Shown one piece after another: positions 20,106 to 28,293 of a DNA stretch of 48,703 nucleotides. Below the pieces are notes generated by a model that did no database searches, was not told where the DNA came from, and saw only the letters and a list, made by a program, of their open reading frames with translations. How positions within the stretch are numbered: position 1 is the first letter of the stretch; the number at the start of each line of letters is the position of its first letter. A program made the position numbers and the translations under genes. The stretch comes from Actinomyces dentalis DSM 19115 (GTDB taxonomy: Bacteria; Actinomycetota; Actinomycetes; Actinomycetales; Actinomycetaceae), in contig NZ_KE386867.1 in the NCBI RefSeq assembly GCF_000429225.1, positions 16,458 through 65,160 of the forward strand. Reading direction: 5' to 3'.

Positions 20106-20969
20106 ATGAGCCGCTACTTCCGAATGTTCTCCCGACTGCGGGCGGCCGGCGAGGGCGCCTTCGTCCCCTTCGTCATGCTCGGCGACCCCACGCCGGAGCT
20201 GAGCGAGGAGGTCGTCGAGGCGCTCATCGACGGCGGTGCTGACGCCCTGGAGCTGGGCGCGCCCTTCTCCGACCCGGTGGCCGACGGCCCCACGATCCAG
20301 CGGGCCCACATCCGGGCCCTGGAGGCGGGGACGGGGTTCGCCGACGCCCTGGCGGTGGTGGCGCGGGTGCGCGCCCGCCACCCCGAGATCCCCATCGGCA
20401 TGCTCATCTACGGCAACGTGCCCTTCTCCCTCGGACCGCGGGACTTCTACGCCGAGTGCGCGAGGGCCGGGGTGGACTCGGTGCTGCTGGCGGACGTGCC
20501 CGTGCGCGAGGGCGACGCCTTCTCCGCCGCGGCGGCGGCGGCCGGGGTCGACGCGGTCTACATCGCCCCGCCCTCGGCCGACACCCGGACCCTGGATGCG
20601 GTGGCGGCCTCCTCGCGCGGATACGTCTACGCGGTCTCGCGCGCGGGCGTGACGGGCACCGAGCGCGCGGCCTCGACCGTCGGCCTGGCCGCCTCGGTGG
20701 CCCGGCTGCGCGCCGACGCGTCGGCCCCGGTCATGCTGGGCTTCGGCATCTCGCGGCCCGACCAGGTGGCCGAGGCGATCGCGGCCGGGGCCGACGGGGC
20801 GATCAGCGGTTCGGCCACGGTCAAGATCGTGGAGGCGCACGCGCCCGCGCTGGCCGCGGCGGCGGGTCCGGACGGGGATCCGGCCGCGCTGGCCGCGGCG
20901 GTGGCGGCGATGAAGGCCGAGCTGGGCGAATTCGTGGCGGCGATGAAGGCGGCCGCGCGCCGGCGGTGA
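20106..20969 (+). CDS. trpA: tryptophan synthase alpha chain
   Basis: A 287-residue TIM-barrel protein that splits indole-glycerol phosphate to indole and glyceraldehyde-3-phosphate and passes indole to TrpB. The catalytic Glu and Asp are in LELGAPFSDPVADGPTIQ; the phosphate-binding regions are YVYAVSRAGVTG and GFGISRPDQV, GAISGSATVKI. The stretch FYAECARAGVDSVLLADVP is close to the enteric form. ATG 20106 follows the trpCB stop by 1 base with AGGAGG upstream. The C-terminal Ala-rich extension is about 20 residues. It is the last gene of the operon; the 30 bases to the convergent response regulator contain GC-rich dyads but no T-tract. Confidence 0.95.
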   Translation: MSRYFRMFSRLRAAGEGAFVPFVMLGDPTPELSEEVVEALIDGGADALELGAPFSDPVADGPTIQRAHIRALEAGTGFADALAVVARVRARHPEIPIGMLIYGNVPFSLGPRDFYAECARAGVDSVLLADVPVREGDAFSAAAAAAGVDAVYIAPPSADTRTLDAVAASSRGYVYAVSRAGVTGTERAASTVGLAASVARLRADASAPVMLGFGISRPDQVAEAIAAGADGAISGSATVKIVEAHAPALAAAAGPDGDPAALAAAVAAMKAELGEFVAAMKAAARRR

Positions 20970-20999
20970 GCCGACGCCGGCGGCGGGCCCGCGCGGGGC

Positions 21000-21707
21000 C
21001 TACTGCGCCAGGACCTCGTCCAGGCGCACGACGCCGGAGCGCAGGGCCAGCAGCACCAGTTGGACGCGGTCGCGCGAGCCGGTCTTGGCCAGCAGGTGGG
21101 ATACGTGCGTCTTGACCGTCGGCATGCTCACCCACAGCCTGTCGCAGATCTCCCGGTTCGTCAGGCCGATGGCGACCAGCCGCAGGATCTCGCGCTCGCG
21201 CCCCGTCAGCCCGGCGAGCTCCCCCGCGCCGCCCGGCGCCGGGGCGGCGCGCGCCGCCGGGTCCGACGGCGCCGGGGCGCCCCGCCGCACCGCGCCCAGC
21301 AGGCGCCGGGTGGGCCCGGGCGAGATGACCGAGTCCCCCGCGTGCACCGTGCGCACCGCCTCGACGAGCTGTTCGGGCGCGGTGCTCTTGAGCAGGAATC
21401 CGGCCGCGCCCGCCTCGATGGCGCCCAGCACGTAGCCGTCGGTGTCGAAGGTCGTCAGGATGATGATGCGGCCCTGGGCGCCGCCGGACACCAGGCGGCG
21501 CGTGGTGTCCAGGCCGTCCAGCCCCGGCATCTGGATGTCCAGCAGCAGCACGTCGACGGGGTCGGACTCGGCCCTGCGCAGCGCCTGGTGGCCGTCGGCG
21601 GCCTGCCAGACCACCTCCATGTCGCCCTGCGCGCCCAGCAGCATGGCCAGTCCCGCGGTGAGCAGGGGCTCGTCGTCGGTCAGGCCGATGCGGATCACCG
21701 CGCTCAC
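21000..21707 (-). CDS. NarL/LuxR-family response regulator (module 1)
   Basis: A 235-residue regulator. The receiver domain has the acidic pair in LTDDEP, the phosphoacceptor Asp57 in VLLLDIQMPGLDG, the Thr switch in ILTTFD and the Lys in FLLKS. The C-terminal LuxR-type HTH is LTGREREILRLVAIGLTNREICDRLWVSMPTVKTHVSHLLAKTG. A Pro/Ala-rich linker joins them. GTG 21707 overlaps the kinase stop by GTGA, so the two are coupled. It probably controls the divergent ABC exporter genes and its own operon. Confidence 0.93.
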   Translation of the reverse strand: MSAVIRIGLTDDEPLLTAGLAMLLGAQGDMEVVWQAADGHQALRRAESDPVDVLLLDIQMPGLDGLDTTRRLVSGGAQGRIIILTTFDTDGYVLGAIEAGAAGFLLKSTAPEQLVEAVRTVHAGDSVISPGPTRRLLGAVRRGAPAPSDPAARAAPAPGGAGELAGLTGREREILRLVAIGLTNREICDRLWVSMPTVKTHVSHLLAKTGSRDRVQLVLLALRSGVVRLDEVLAQ

Positions 21708-23230
21708 GCCGCGCCCCGCTCGGTATCCCATTCGGTCGCGGCGCTCCGGCCCGCGTCCGCGCCCGGACCCGCCGGGGTGCCCGGGCCCGCACCCGGCTCC
21801 GGGCCCGCCGCGGCGCCCGCGGCCGGGGCGGGCACGGCGATGCGCACCCGCCAGCCGCCCGCGGGCCCGGGGCCGGCCTCCAGGGATCCGCCGACGCTGG
21901 CGACCCGCTCCGCCATGGACGCCAGGCCCGCGCCCGTGCGGCGGGCGCCATCCGCCCCGGCGCCGGCGCGCGCGGGGGCCTCGTTGTCCACGACGACGTC
22001 GAGGCGATCGCCCACGGTCATGGTGACGGTGGTCGGGGCGCCGGCCGCATGCCGCATGACATTGGTCAGCGCCTCCTGGACGCCGCGGTAGACGGCCTCG
22101 CCGACCTCGGGGGCGACGTCGGCCGTCTGCAGCAGCGACAGGCTCACCGGCAGACCGGCGCGGCGGGCGCGGGCGAGCAGGCCGGCCACGTCCTCCAGCC
22201 CCGGCGGGGCGACGGCGCCGGACGCCGGAGCCGGTCCGGGGCCGCCGGGCGCACCGCCGGACGGGCCGTTGGACGGGCCGTTGGACGGGCCGTCGAACCC
22301 CGGCGCGGCCGGGCCCGCCGTGGATCCGTCCGACGGATCCGCGGATGCGCCCGGCGGGTCCGCGAAGACCCCGGGACTCGCGGGCGCGGGGGCGCCGCGT
22401 TCCGCGGATGCGGGCGGCGCCGCGCCGGGGTCCGCGGCCTCGTCGTCGGCGCGCAGGACGTCGACCAGGGCGCGCACCTCGTCCACGGCCCGGCGGCTCG
22501 TCTCGCCGATGACTCCGAGCGCGGCGTCGGCCGCACCCGGATCGGCGGCCAGGACGGCGCGGGCGCCGGCGGCCTGCATGGAGATGACCGACAGGCAGTG
22601 GCCCAGCAGGTCGTGGACGTCGCGGGCGATGCGGGCGCGCTCGGTCGCCACGGCGAGCCGGCGCTCGACGTCCTGCTGCGCCTGAAGGATCGCGGCCCGC
22701 TCCAGGGCCCGCTCGACGCGCTCGCGCGCCCGGCGCCGGGCGGCGCCCACGAGCGCCGCCACCGAGACCAGCGCCCACCCGGCGACCAGGGGGATGACGT
22801 AGGCCCCCGCCGTCTCGGGGTTCATGAACCCGCTGACGCGGTAGGCAGCCAGCACCGTTCCGGCGTAGACCAGGGCGAGGAGCGCCGGGCCCCAGGGCCG
22901 GCGCATGCGGCTCTGGGTCGTCTCGGCGGCGACCAGGCAGGAGGCGATCGCGAGGAGCGACAGGTCCTCCATGACGGCCAGGTGGAGGCTCAGGGCCGCC
23001 CCGATGACGCCCACCGAGGCGGCGGGGTGCAGGCGCCGCAGCGCGATGGCCGTGCAGCACGCGGCGGTCACGGCCAGGAAGACGGCCCGCACCGCGGCGC
23101 TCCCGCCGGGGTCCGGGGCGCCGGCGGGGTTGAATGCGCAGAAGCAGGCCAGGAGGGCGGCGAGGAGGACGTCGGCCGCGCCGGGCCTGATCCGCGCGCC
23201 CGGCGGCCGCCCGGCTCGTTCGACGGTCAT
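21704..23230 (-). CDS. sensor histidine kinase, HisKA_3/DesK-like (module 1)
   Basis: A 508-residue membrane kinase. About four to five N-terminal transmembrane helices (residues about 20-170; VLLAALLACFCAF, AVFLAVTAACCTAIAL, LLALVYAGTVLAAY, VIPLVAGWALVSVAALV) with short loops, so it is an intramembrane sensor. Phosphoacceptor His206 is in ERARIARDVHDLLGHCLSV. The HATPase domain shows QEALTNVMRHA, VVDNEAP and GAGLASMAERVASVGGSL. Between them lies a 75-residue Pro/Ala/Gly insertion that includes a 12-bp tandem repeat (22259-22294) encoding GPSN units. ATG 23230 was preferred over an upstream ATG at 23269 because a TACGGT -10 box ends 7 bases before it. Confidence 0.9.
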   Translation of the reverse strand: MTVERAGRPPGARIRPGAADVLLAALLACFCAFNPAGAPDPGGSAAVRAVFLAVTAACCTAIALRRLHPAASVGVIGAALSLHLAVMEDLSLLAIASCLVAAETTQSRMRRPWGPALLALVYAGTVLAAYRVSGFMNPETAGAYVIPLVAGWALVSVAALVGAARRRARERVERALERAAILQAQQDVERRLAVATERARIARDVHDLLGHCLSVISMQAAGARAVLAADPGAADAALGVIGETSRRAVDEVRALVDVLRADDEAADPGAAPPASAERGAPAPASPGVFADPPGASADPSDGSTAGPAAPGFDGPSNGPSNGPSGGAPGGPGPAPASGAVAPPGLEDVAGLLARARRAGLPVSLSLLQTADVAPEVGEAVYRGVQEALTNVMRHAAGAPTTVTMTVGDRLDVVVDNEAPARAGAGADGARRTGAGLASMAERVASVGGSLEAGPGPAGGWRVRIAVPAPAAGAAAGPEPGAGPGTPAGPGADAGRSAATEWDTERGAA

Positions 23231-23237
23231 GGCCACG

Positions 23238-23281
23238 ACCGTACCGGCGCGCGGGCCGCGGGGCGTCATACCCGGGTATGA
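23238..23281. promoter_or_regulatory. module 1 kinase promoter and 16-bp palindromic operator
   Basis: A perfect palindrome tcatacccgggtatga (23266-23281) lies in the divergent gap. On the minus strand a -10 box TACGGT (23243-23238) lies 22 bases from the palindrome edge, so the palindrome touches the expected -35 position. It is a likely site for the module 1 response regulator. Confidence 0.6.
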
Positions 23282-23360
23282 GCGCCGCGGCGCCGGGCGG
23301 GCTGAATCTCAGACCACGGCCCGACGACCCGCCCGGCCCCGCCCGGCAGGATCGGGGGCC

Positions 23361-24413
23361 ATGAACGCACGAACTCCCGCACCGCCGTCGGCGCCGGCGT
23401 CCGCGCCGCCCGCCCCGACCCGGCGCGGCCCCGCTCCCGCCGCCCCGCCGGCCGCCCCGGACCGCCCGGCCGGACCGGCCATCACCACCGCGGGCCTGAC
23501 CCGGGTCTTCGGCTCGGGGGCCCGCGCCCGCACCGTCGTCGACCGCCTCGACCTGGTCGTGCCGCGCGGGGTCGTCTACGGCTTCCTGGGGCCCAACGGA
23601 TCGGGCAAGTCCACGACCATGAAGATGCTGCTGGGGCTGCTCGAGCCGACCGCCGGGTCGGTGAGGCTCCTGGGCCAGGACCTCACCCGCGCCGCCCGCG
23701 GCCCGCTCATGGCCCGCATCGGCTCCATGATCGAGCGCCCGCCCGGCTACGGCCATCTCACCGGCGCGGAGAACATGCGGATCGTGCAGAAGCTGCTGGG
23801 GCTGTCCGACGGGCAGGTCGAGCGGGCGCTGGCGCTGGTGCGCCTGAACGAGCACCGGGACAAGCTCGTGCGCGCCTACTCCCTGGGGATGAAGCAGCGC
23901 CTGGGGATCGCCATGGCCCTGGCCCGCGAGCCCGAGCTGCTCATCCTGGACGAGCCGACCAACGGCCTGGATCCGGCGGGCATCGAGGAGATCCGCCGGC
24001 TGCTGGTCGAGCTGGCCGGCCGGGGCGTGACGGTCATGGTCTCCAGCCACCTGCTCGACGAGATCGACCGCATGGCGGGCGTGCTGGGCATCCTGTCCGC
24101 CGGGCGGCTCGTCTTCCAGGGCACGCGCGCCCAGCTCATGGAGCGCTCCGTGCCGGACCTGCTGGTGGTCACCCCGGCGGGGCGAGCGGCGCTGAGCGCC
24201 GAGGTCCTGGCCGGGCTCGTGCCCGCGAACGGGCCGGGCGCGGCCGTCCCCGCCACCGAGGGGATGCGCGTGCCGGGCCTGAGCCCCGACGGCGCCGCCG
24301 AGCTGGCCCGCCGCCTGGTGGGGGCCGGGGTGCCCGTGCACGAGCTGCGCCGCGAGCCCAAGAGCCTGGAGGAGGTCTTCATGGACCTCACCGGCGGGGC
24401 GGGGGCGCTGTGA
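23361..24413 (+). CDS. ABC transporter ATP-binding protein (module 1, BcrA-like)
   Basis: A 350-residue ATPase of the type found in bacitracin/lantibiotic self-protection exporters. Walker A GPNGSGKST with Lys83, signature AYSLGMKQRLGIAMAL, Walker B LLILDEPTNGLDPAG, switch His in VSSHLLDEI. After the ATPase core comes the roughly 90-residue C-terminal region typical of BcrA-type proteins, ending KSLEEVFMDLTGG. The first 35 residues are Pro/Ala-rich. ATG 23361 is preceded by GGGGG. The stop overlaps the permease start by one base. It is divergent from a cognate two-component pair. Confidence 0.9.
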   Translation: MNARTPAPPSAPASAPPAPTRRGPAPAAPPAAPDRPAGPAITTAGLTRVFGSGARARTVVDRLDLVVPRGVVYGFLGPNGSGKSTTMKMLLGLLEPTAGSVRLLGQDLTRAARGPLMARIGSMIERPPGYGHLTGAENMRIVQKLLGLSDGQVERALALVRLNEHRDKLVRAYSLGMKQRLGIAMALAREPELLILDEPTNGLDPAGIEEIRRLLVELAGRGVTVMVSSHLLDEIDRMAGVLGILSAGRLVFQGTRAQLMERSVPDLLVVTPAGRAALSAEVLAGLVPANGPGAAVPATEGMRVPGLSPDGAAELARRLVGAGVPVHELRREPKSLEEVFMDLTGGAGAL

Positions 24414-25207
24414 TGGGCGCGCGCGTCCCCGCCGGGCGCGCCGCGGCGTCCGGCGGAACAGCGGGCGGGCTCGCCCTGGAGCTGGCCAAGATGCGGCGGC
24501 TGCGCACCGTGCCGGTGGCAGCGGCCGTGGTGGCGGCCACGGTGGCCCTGTCCGGGATCAACCTGATGAGCGCCGACCGGGCGGCCTTCACCCGGCCCGG
24601 CTCGCACATGTGGGAGCAGCTGCTGCTGGGCTACACGCTGATGGCGGCGATCACCGGCCCGGTCCTGGCCTCGGTGCTGGCCAGCCGCCAGACCGACATC
24701 GAGCACTCGGGGGCGGGCTGGACGCTGTTCGCCACCGCCGGGCGCGCCCCCGGGGCCCTGTGCCGGGCCAAGCTGGCGGCCCTAGCCGTCGTCGTCGTTC
24801 CGGCCGTCCTGGTCCAGAGCCTGGCCCTGGTGGCCTGGGCGCGCCTGTCCGGGGTGGGCGTGCCGCTCGACGCGGGCCCGTGGGCGCTGTACACCGTCGA
24901 GCTCATGGCCGTGGACCTGGCCCTGTGCGCCTTCCACGTGTGGCTGGCCGCGGTCGTGGAGAACCAGCTCATCGGCGTGGGCGTGGGGCTGATCGGCTCC
25001 TTCATCGGCGTCTACATGCTGCTGGCGCCCGCGTCGGTGGCGCGCCTGGTCCCGTGGGGCTACTACGCCGTCATCTCCTGCGCCCGGATGGAGGGCGCGA
25101 CGGCGCGCTACACCGCCCCCGCCCCGGGGTGGGTGGCCGGCTTCCTGGTCCTGTCCGCCGTCCTCTTCGCCGTCGCCACCCGGCGGCTCGACCGGATCGA
25201 GAGGTGA
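24413..25207 (+). CDS. ABC transporter permease (module 1, first)
   Basis: A 264-residue membrane protein with about six transmembrane helices, starting with a cytoplasmic segment LALELAKMRRLRT and followed by VPVAAAVVAATVALSGI, YTLMAAITGPVLASVL, LAALAVVVVPAVLVQSLALVAWA, GVGLIGSFIGVYMLL and a C-terminal FLVLSAVLFAVATRRLD. The segment SRQTDIEHSGAGWTLF resembles the lantibiotic-immunity permease family (ABC-2 type), in which this motif follows the second helix. ATG 24413 overlaps the ATPase stop. Together with the next gene it forms the transmembrane part of the exporter. Confidence 0.82.
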   Translation: MGARVPAGRAAASGGTAGGLALELAKMRRLRTVPVAAAVVAATVALSGINLMSADRAAFTRPGSHMWEQLLLGYTLMAAITGPVLASVLASRQTDIEHSGAGWTLFATAGRAPGALCRAKLAALAVVVVPAVLVQSLALVAWARLSGVGVPLDAGPWALYTVELMAVDLALCAFHVWLAAVVENQLIGVGVGLIGSFIGVYMLLAPASVARLVPWGYYAVISCARMEGATARYTAPAPGWVAGFLVLSAVLFAVATRRLDRIER

Positions 25208-25212
25208 TCCCC

Positions 25213-26061
25213 ATGACCGCTCCCCCGTCCACCGCCCCCGCCCCGCCGGGCCCCGTGCGCCCCGCCGTCGCGGGCCCCGCCCCGGACGTCACGACCCGGC
25301 GCGGGCGCCGCGCCTCCTTCGGCGCGCTGCTGGCCGCCGAGGCGCTCAAGCTGCGCCGCTCGGCCGTGTGGGTCGTCGCCCTCGTGCTGCCCGCGCTGAC
25401 CGTCGTGTCCGGAACCGTCAACCTGCTCAGGAACGACCTGCCCCGCCAGTGGGACGCCCTGGCCTCCCAGGTCTTCGTCTTCTACAGCATGTTCTTCTTC
25501 TCCCTGGGCGTGGCGCTGCTGGGCTCGGCGGCCTGGCGCCCCGAGCACCGCGGGTCCAGCTGGACCGCGATGCGCACGACGACGCACTCGCCCGCGGCCC
25601 TGGCCGCCGCCAAGACCCTGGTCATCACGGCGCCCGTGGTCCTCATGCAGGTGATGGTCCTGGCCCTGACCTGGCTGGTGGGGGCGGCGCTGGGCCTGGG
25701 ACCGGTTCCGCCGACGAGCTTCGCCGTCGAGTGCCTCATCGCGGTGCCGGCCGCCCAGCCCCTCATCGCCGTCCAGTCGCTGCTGAGCATGCGCATGCGG
25801 TCCTTCGCGGCGCCGGTGGCCGTGTGCTTCGGGGGGATCGTCGTGGGCGTCGCCCTGGTTCTGAAGGGCGGTGCGCTGGCCAATGCGTGGCCGCAGTCGC
25901 TGGTGACGCGGGCGCTCACGCTGGGCTCGCAGACGCTGGGCACGGTCGGGGCGCTCGACGCGTCCGGCCTGGTGGCGCTGCTGGCCGGCACGGCGGTCTG
26001 CGGCGCGGTGTGCTGGGGGCTGCTGGTCCTGGTGGCCCGCCGCCGCGGCGGGGCGCTGTGA
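25213..26061 (+). CDS. ABC transporter permease (module 1, second)
   Basis: A 282-residue membrane protein paralogous in layout to the preceding permease: cytoplasmic LLAAEALKLRRS, then about six helices (VWVVALVLPALTVVSG, FVFYSMFFFSLGVALLG, LVITAPVVLMQVMVLALTWLVG, APVAVCFGGIVVGVALVL, LLAGTAVCGAVCWGLLVLVA). RPEHRGSSWTAMRTT is the equivalent of the family's post-helix-2 motif. The first 35 residues are Pro/Ala-rich. ATG 25213 has GAGAGGTG upstream and lies 5 bases after the previous stop. Two different permeases with one ATPase is the LanFEG-like arrangement. Confidence 0.82.
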   Translation: MTAPPSTAPAPPGPVRPAVAGPAPDVTTRRGRRASFGALLAAEALKLRRSAVWVVALVLPALTVVSGTVNLLRNDLPRQWDALASQVFVFYSMFFFSLGVALLGSAAWRPEHRGSSWTAMRTTTHSPAALAAAKTLVITAPVVLMQVMVLALTWLVGAALGLGPVPPTSFAVECLIAVPAAQPLIAVQSLLSMRMRSFAAPVAVCFGGIVVGVALVLKGGALANAWPQSLVTRALTLGSQTLGTVGALDASGLVALLAGTAVCGAVCWGLLVLVARRRGGAL

Positions 26062-26101
26062 GCGTCTTCCGGGCGCGGCGCCCCGGGTCGGATCCCGCGG
26101 C

Positions 26102-26752
26102 TCAGATCCCGCGGCGGCGCAGCCAGATGAGAACCGCCCTGACCCGGCGGTTCTCGTCCTCGGGCAGGAAGCCGAGCTTGGTGAAGACCCCGGACACGTG
26201 CTTGGACACGGCCGCCGCCGAGAGCACGAGCCGGCGCGCGATCTGCGCGTTGGACAGGCCCTCGGCCATGAGGCCGAGCACCTCCCTCTCCCGGGGCGTG
26301 AGGCGCTCGACGCCGCGGCGGCGCGCGCCCAGGAGCGTGGCCACGACCTCCGGGTCCACCACCGTCCCGCCGCCGGCCACCTCCTCCAGGGTCCGGATCA
26401 GCTCGTCGACGTCCCCCACCCGCTCCTTGAGGAGGTAGCCGAAGCCGCCGTGCTCCAGGAGCCGGTCGAGGTAGCCGGCGGCGACGTACTGGCTGAGCAC
26501 GAGCACCGGCAGGGGGCCGCGGCCCTCGCGCAGCCACCGCTCCCGCAGGGCCTGGGCGGCGCGCAGGCCGTCGTCGCCCATGCCCGGGGGCATGCGCACG
26601 TCGGTGACCACGAAGTCGGGGGCCGTCGACTCGGCGCGCTCCATCAGCTCGTCGGCGTCGCCGACCTCGACGACCTCGTGCCCGACGGCGCGCAGGACCT
26701 GGGCGAGGCCGGCGCGCAGGAGGGCGGAGTCCTCGGCGAGCAGGATCTTCAT
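26102..26752 (-). CDS. NarL/LuxR-family response regulator (module 2)
   Basis: A 216-residue regulator: LLAEDSALLRAGL, phosphoacceptor Asp51 in FVVTDVRMPPGMGDDG, LVLSQYV, YLLKERVGDVDEL, and the LuxR-type HTH LTPREREVLGLMAEGLSNAQIARRLVLSAAAVSKHVSGVFTKLGF. The RMPP and YLLKERVGD motifs are typical of the actinobacterial regulators that pair with DesK-like kinases. ATG 26752 overlaps the kinase stop (ATGA). It is convergent with the module 1 permease; the 40-base gap has no clear terminator. Confidence 0.93.
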   Translation of the reverse strand: MKILLAEDSALLRAGLAQVLRAVGHEVVEVGDADELMERAESTAPDFVVTDVRMPPGMGDDGLRAAQALRERWLREGRGPLPVLVLSQYVAAGYLDRLLEHGGFGYLLKERVGDVDELIRTLEEVAGGGTVVDPEVVATLLGARRRGVERLTPREREVLGLMAEGLSNAQIARRLVLSAAAVSKHVSGVFTKLGFLPEDENRRVRAVLIWLRRRGI

Positions 26753-28134
26753 GGGCGGGCCTCCTGCGGGGTGCGGGCGCGGGTCGGGCCGGACGGTGCC
26801 GGCGACGGCGCCGGGGGCGGCCCCGCCTCGGCAAGGGGCAGGTCCAGGACCAGCCGCGCCCCGCCCAGGCGGGTCGACGACCCCAGCTCCAGGCCCCCGC
26901 CCAGGACGGCGGCCCGCTCGCGCAGGCCGGCGATGCCCGTGCCCGCGCCCGGCTCGGACCCGGCGCCCGGCGCGCCGTCCGGGTCCGGGGGCGCGCCCGG
27001 CCCGCACCCGTCGTCGTCGATCTCGATCCGCATGGTCCCCGGCAGGCGCCGCGGCCAGATCAGGCCCACCTCGACGGCGGTGGCGCCGCCGTGCCTGGAG
27101 GCGTTGGTCAGGGCCTCGCTCACGCAGTGGTAGGCGAGCAGTGCGCGGGTGTGGTCCAGGGCGCGGTCGGGGCCGGAGGCGCTCAGGCGGGCGCTGAGCC
27201 CGCAGTGGGCCAGGAGCTCGTCGAGGGCGGCGACCAGGCCCTCGTCCTGCAGGACCTGGGGGGCGATGCCGCGCACGACGGCCCGCAGGGAGGCCAGGGC
27301 GGCGGCGGCGTTGGCGCGGGCCGAGCCCATGGTCTCGGCCAGATCCCGCGGGTCCCGGCCGTGGCGCAGCCCCAGCTCGAGGGCGGCGAGGTTGAGGCGG
27401 ATGGCGGTCAGGTACTGCTGGGGGCCGTCGTGGAGCTCGCGCTCGATCCGGCGCCGCTCCCCGGAGAAGGCGTCGAGGAGGACGTCGCGGGAGCGGGCCA
27501 GGGCGGCCGCCCCCTCGTCGGCCGCGTTGGTCAGGACCGTCGCCCGGGCGCTGACCCAGGCCAGCAGCCTGGCCGCTAAGACGACGGCGACCAGGAGCAG
27601 GGCCGTCAGGGCCCCGTCGACCAGCACGATCGGCACGGGGCCGGTGTCCCGCCACGGGCCGATGCCGTAGTCCCGCCCCGGGTGGGCCAGCGCGTACAGG
27701 CCCATGGCGACGAGGGTGCCGCCCAGGAGCAGGACCGCCGCCCACATCGCCGCGCACACCAGGCCCACGGCGATCTGGAGCAGGAGGTTGAGGACCTGCC
27801 CGCCGTCCGCGTAGGGGGCGGGGCGGCGGAAGGGGCCGTCGTGACCCAGCCAGACGGCGCCCGCGCGCAGGCGCGGATCGAGCACCCGCGCCGTCAGCGG
27901 CGCCCAGGGCAGGAGGATCAGGGTCGCCGCGGCCAGGGGGAGGGCGCCCAGCCCCAGGAGCAGCGTCCAGACGAGCGAGCGCCGGGCGGCGGGCAGCGCC
28001 GGCAGCAGGGCGCCCGGCCGGCCGCGCCCCGCGGCGGGCGGGGCGGCGTCAACATCCGGGCCGGCGGAGCCCGCCGGGGCGGCGTCGTCGGCGGAGCCCG
28101 GGGCGGGCGGGGCGGCGGATTGACGGGGGTGCAT
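26749..28134 (-). CDS. sensor histidine kinase, HisKA_3-type (module 2)
   Basis: A 461-residue kinase. After a 50-residue Ala/Pro/Gly-rich N-terminus come about four transmembrane helices (VWTLLLGLGALPLAAATLILL, LLLQIAVGLVCAAMWAAVLLLGG, VPIVLVDGALTALLLVAVVLAARLL and neighbours). A PspC/sensor-like loop RDYGIGPWRD lies between. Phosphoacceptor His235 is in RRRIERELHDGPQQYL, followed by SEALTNASRHG, IDDDGCG and GTGIAGLRERAAVLGG of the ATPase domain. ATG 28134 is 8 bases after a minus-strand -10 box TAGGCT. There is no ribosome binding site, so the leader is very short or absent. Confidence 0.9.
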   Translation of the reverse strand: MHPRQSAAPPAPGSADDAAPAGSAGPDVDAAPPAAGRGRPGALLPALPAARRSLVWTLLLGLGALPLAAATLILLPWAPLTARVLDPRLRAGAVWLGHDGPFRRPAPYADGGQVLNLLLQIAVGLVCAAMWAAVLLLGGTLVAMGLYALAHPGRDYGIGPWRDTGPVPIVLVDGALTALLLVAVVLAARLLAWVSARATVLTNAADEGAAALARSRDVLLDAFSGERRRIERELHDGPQQYLTAIRLNLAALELGLRHGRDPRDLAETMGSARANAAAALASLRAVVRGIAPQVLQDEGLVAALDELLAHCGLSARLSASGPDRALDHTRALLAYHCVSEALTNASRHGGATAVEVGLIWPRRLPGTMRIEIDDDGCGPGAPPDPDGAPGAGSEPGAGTGIAGLRERAAVLGGGLELGSSTRLGGARLVLDLPLAEAGPPPAPSPAPSGPTRARTPQEARP

Positions 28135-28142
28135 CGCCCCGG

Positions 28143-28186
28143 AGCCTACCGGCCCGCCCCGGCCCCGTCGGTAGAGCCCGCTCTAC
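28143..28186. promoter_or_regulatory. module 2 kinase promoter and 16-bp operator
   Basis: The inverted repeat gtagagc-cc-gctctac (28171-28186) lies in the divergent gap. On the minus strand the -10 box TAGGCT (28148-28143) is 22 bases from the near edge of the palindrome, the same distance as in module 1. The sequence differs from the module 1 palindrome, as expected for a different regulator. Confidence 0.6.
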
Positions 28187-28293
28187 CCTCCGATGTCCAC
28201 CCGGCCCCCTCGAAACGGGGCGGGGCGGCGGATTGGATGGGAACCGTCAGCGGCGGGCCGCCCCCGCCCCCACCTTTTCTCAGGAGAACCCTC

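Noticed and set aside
23231-23269. Upstream ATG start for the module 1 kinase
   Set aside because: It would place the -10 box and part of the palindrome inside the gene; ATG 23230 fits the promoter and the family N-terminus.
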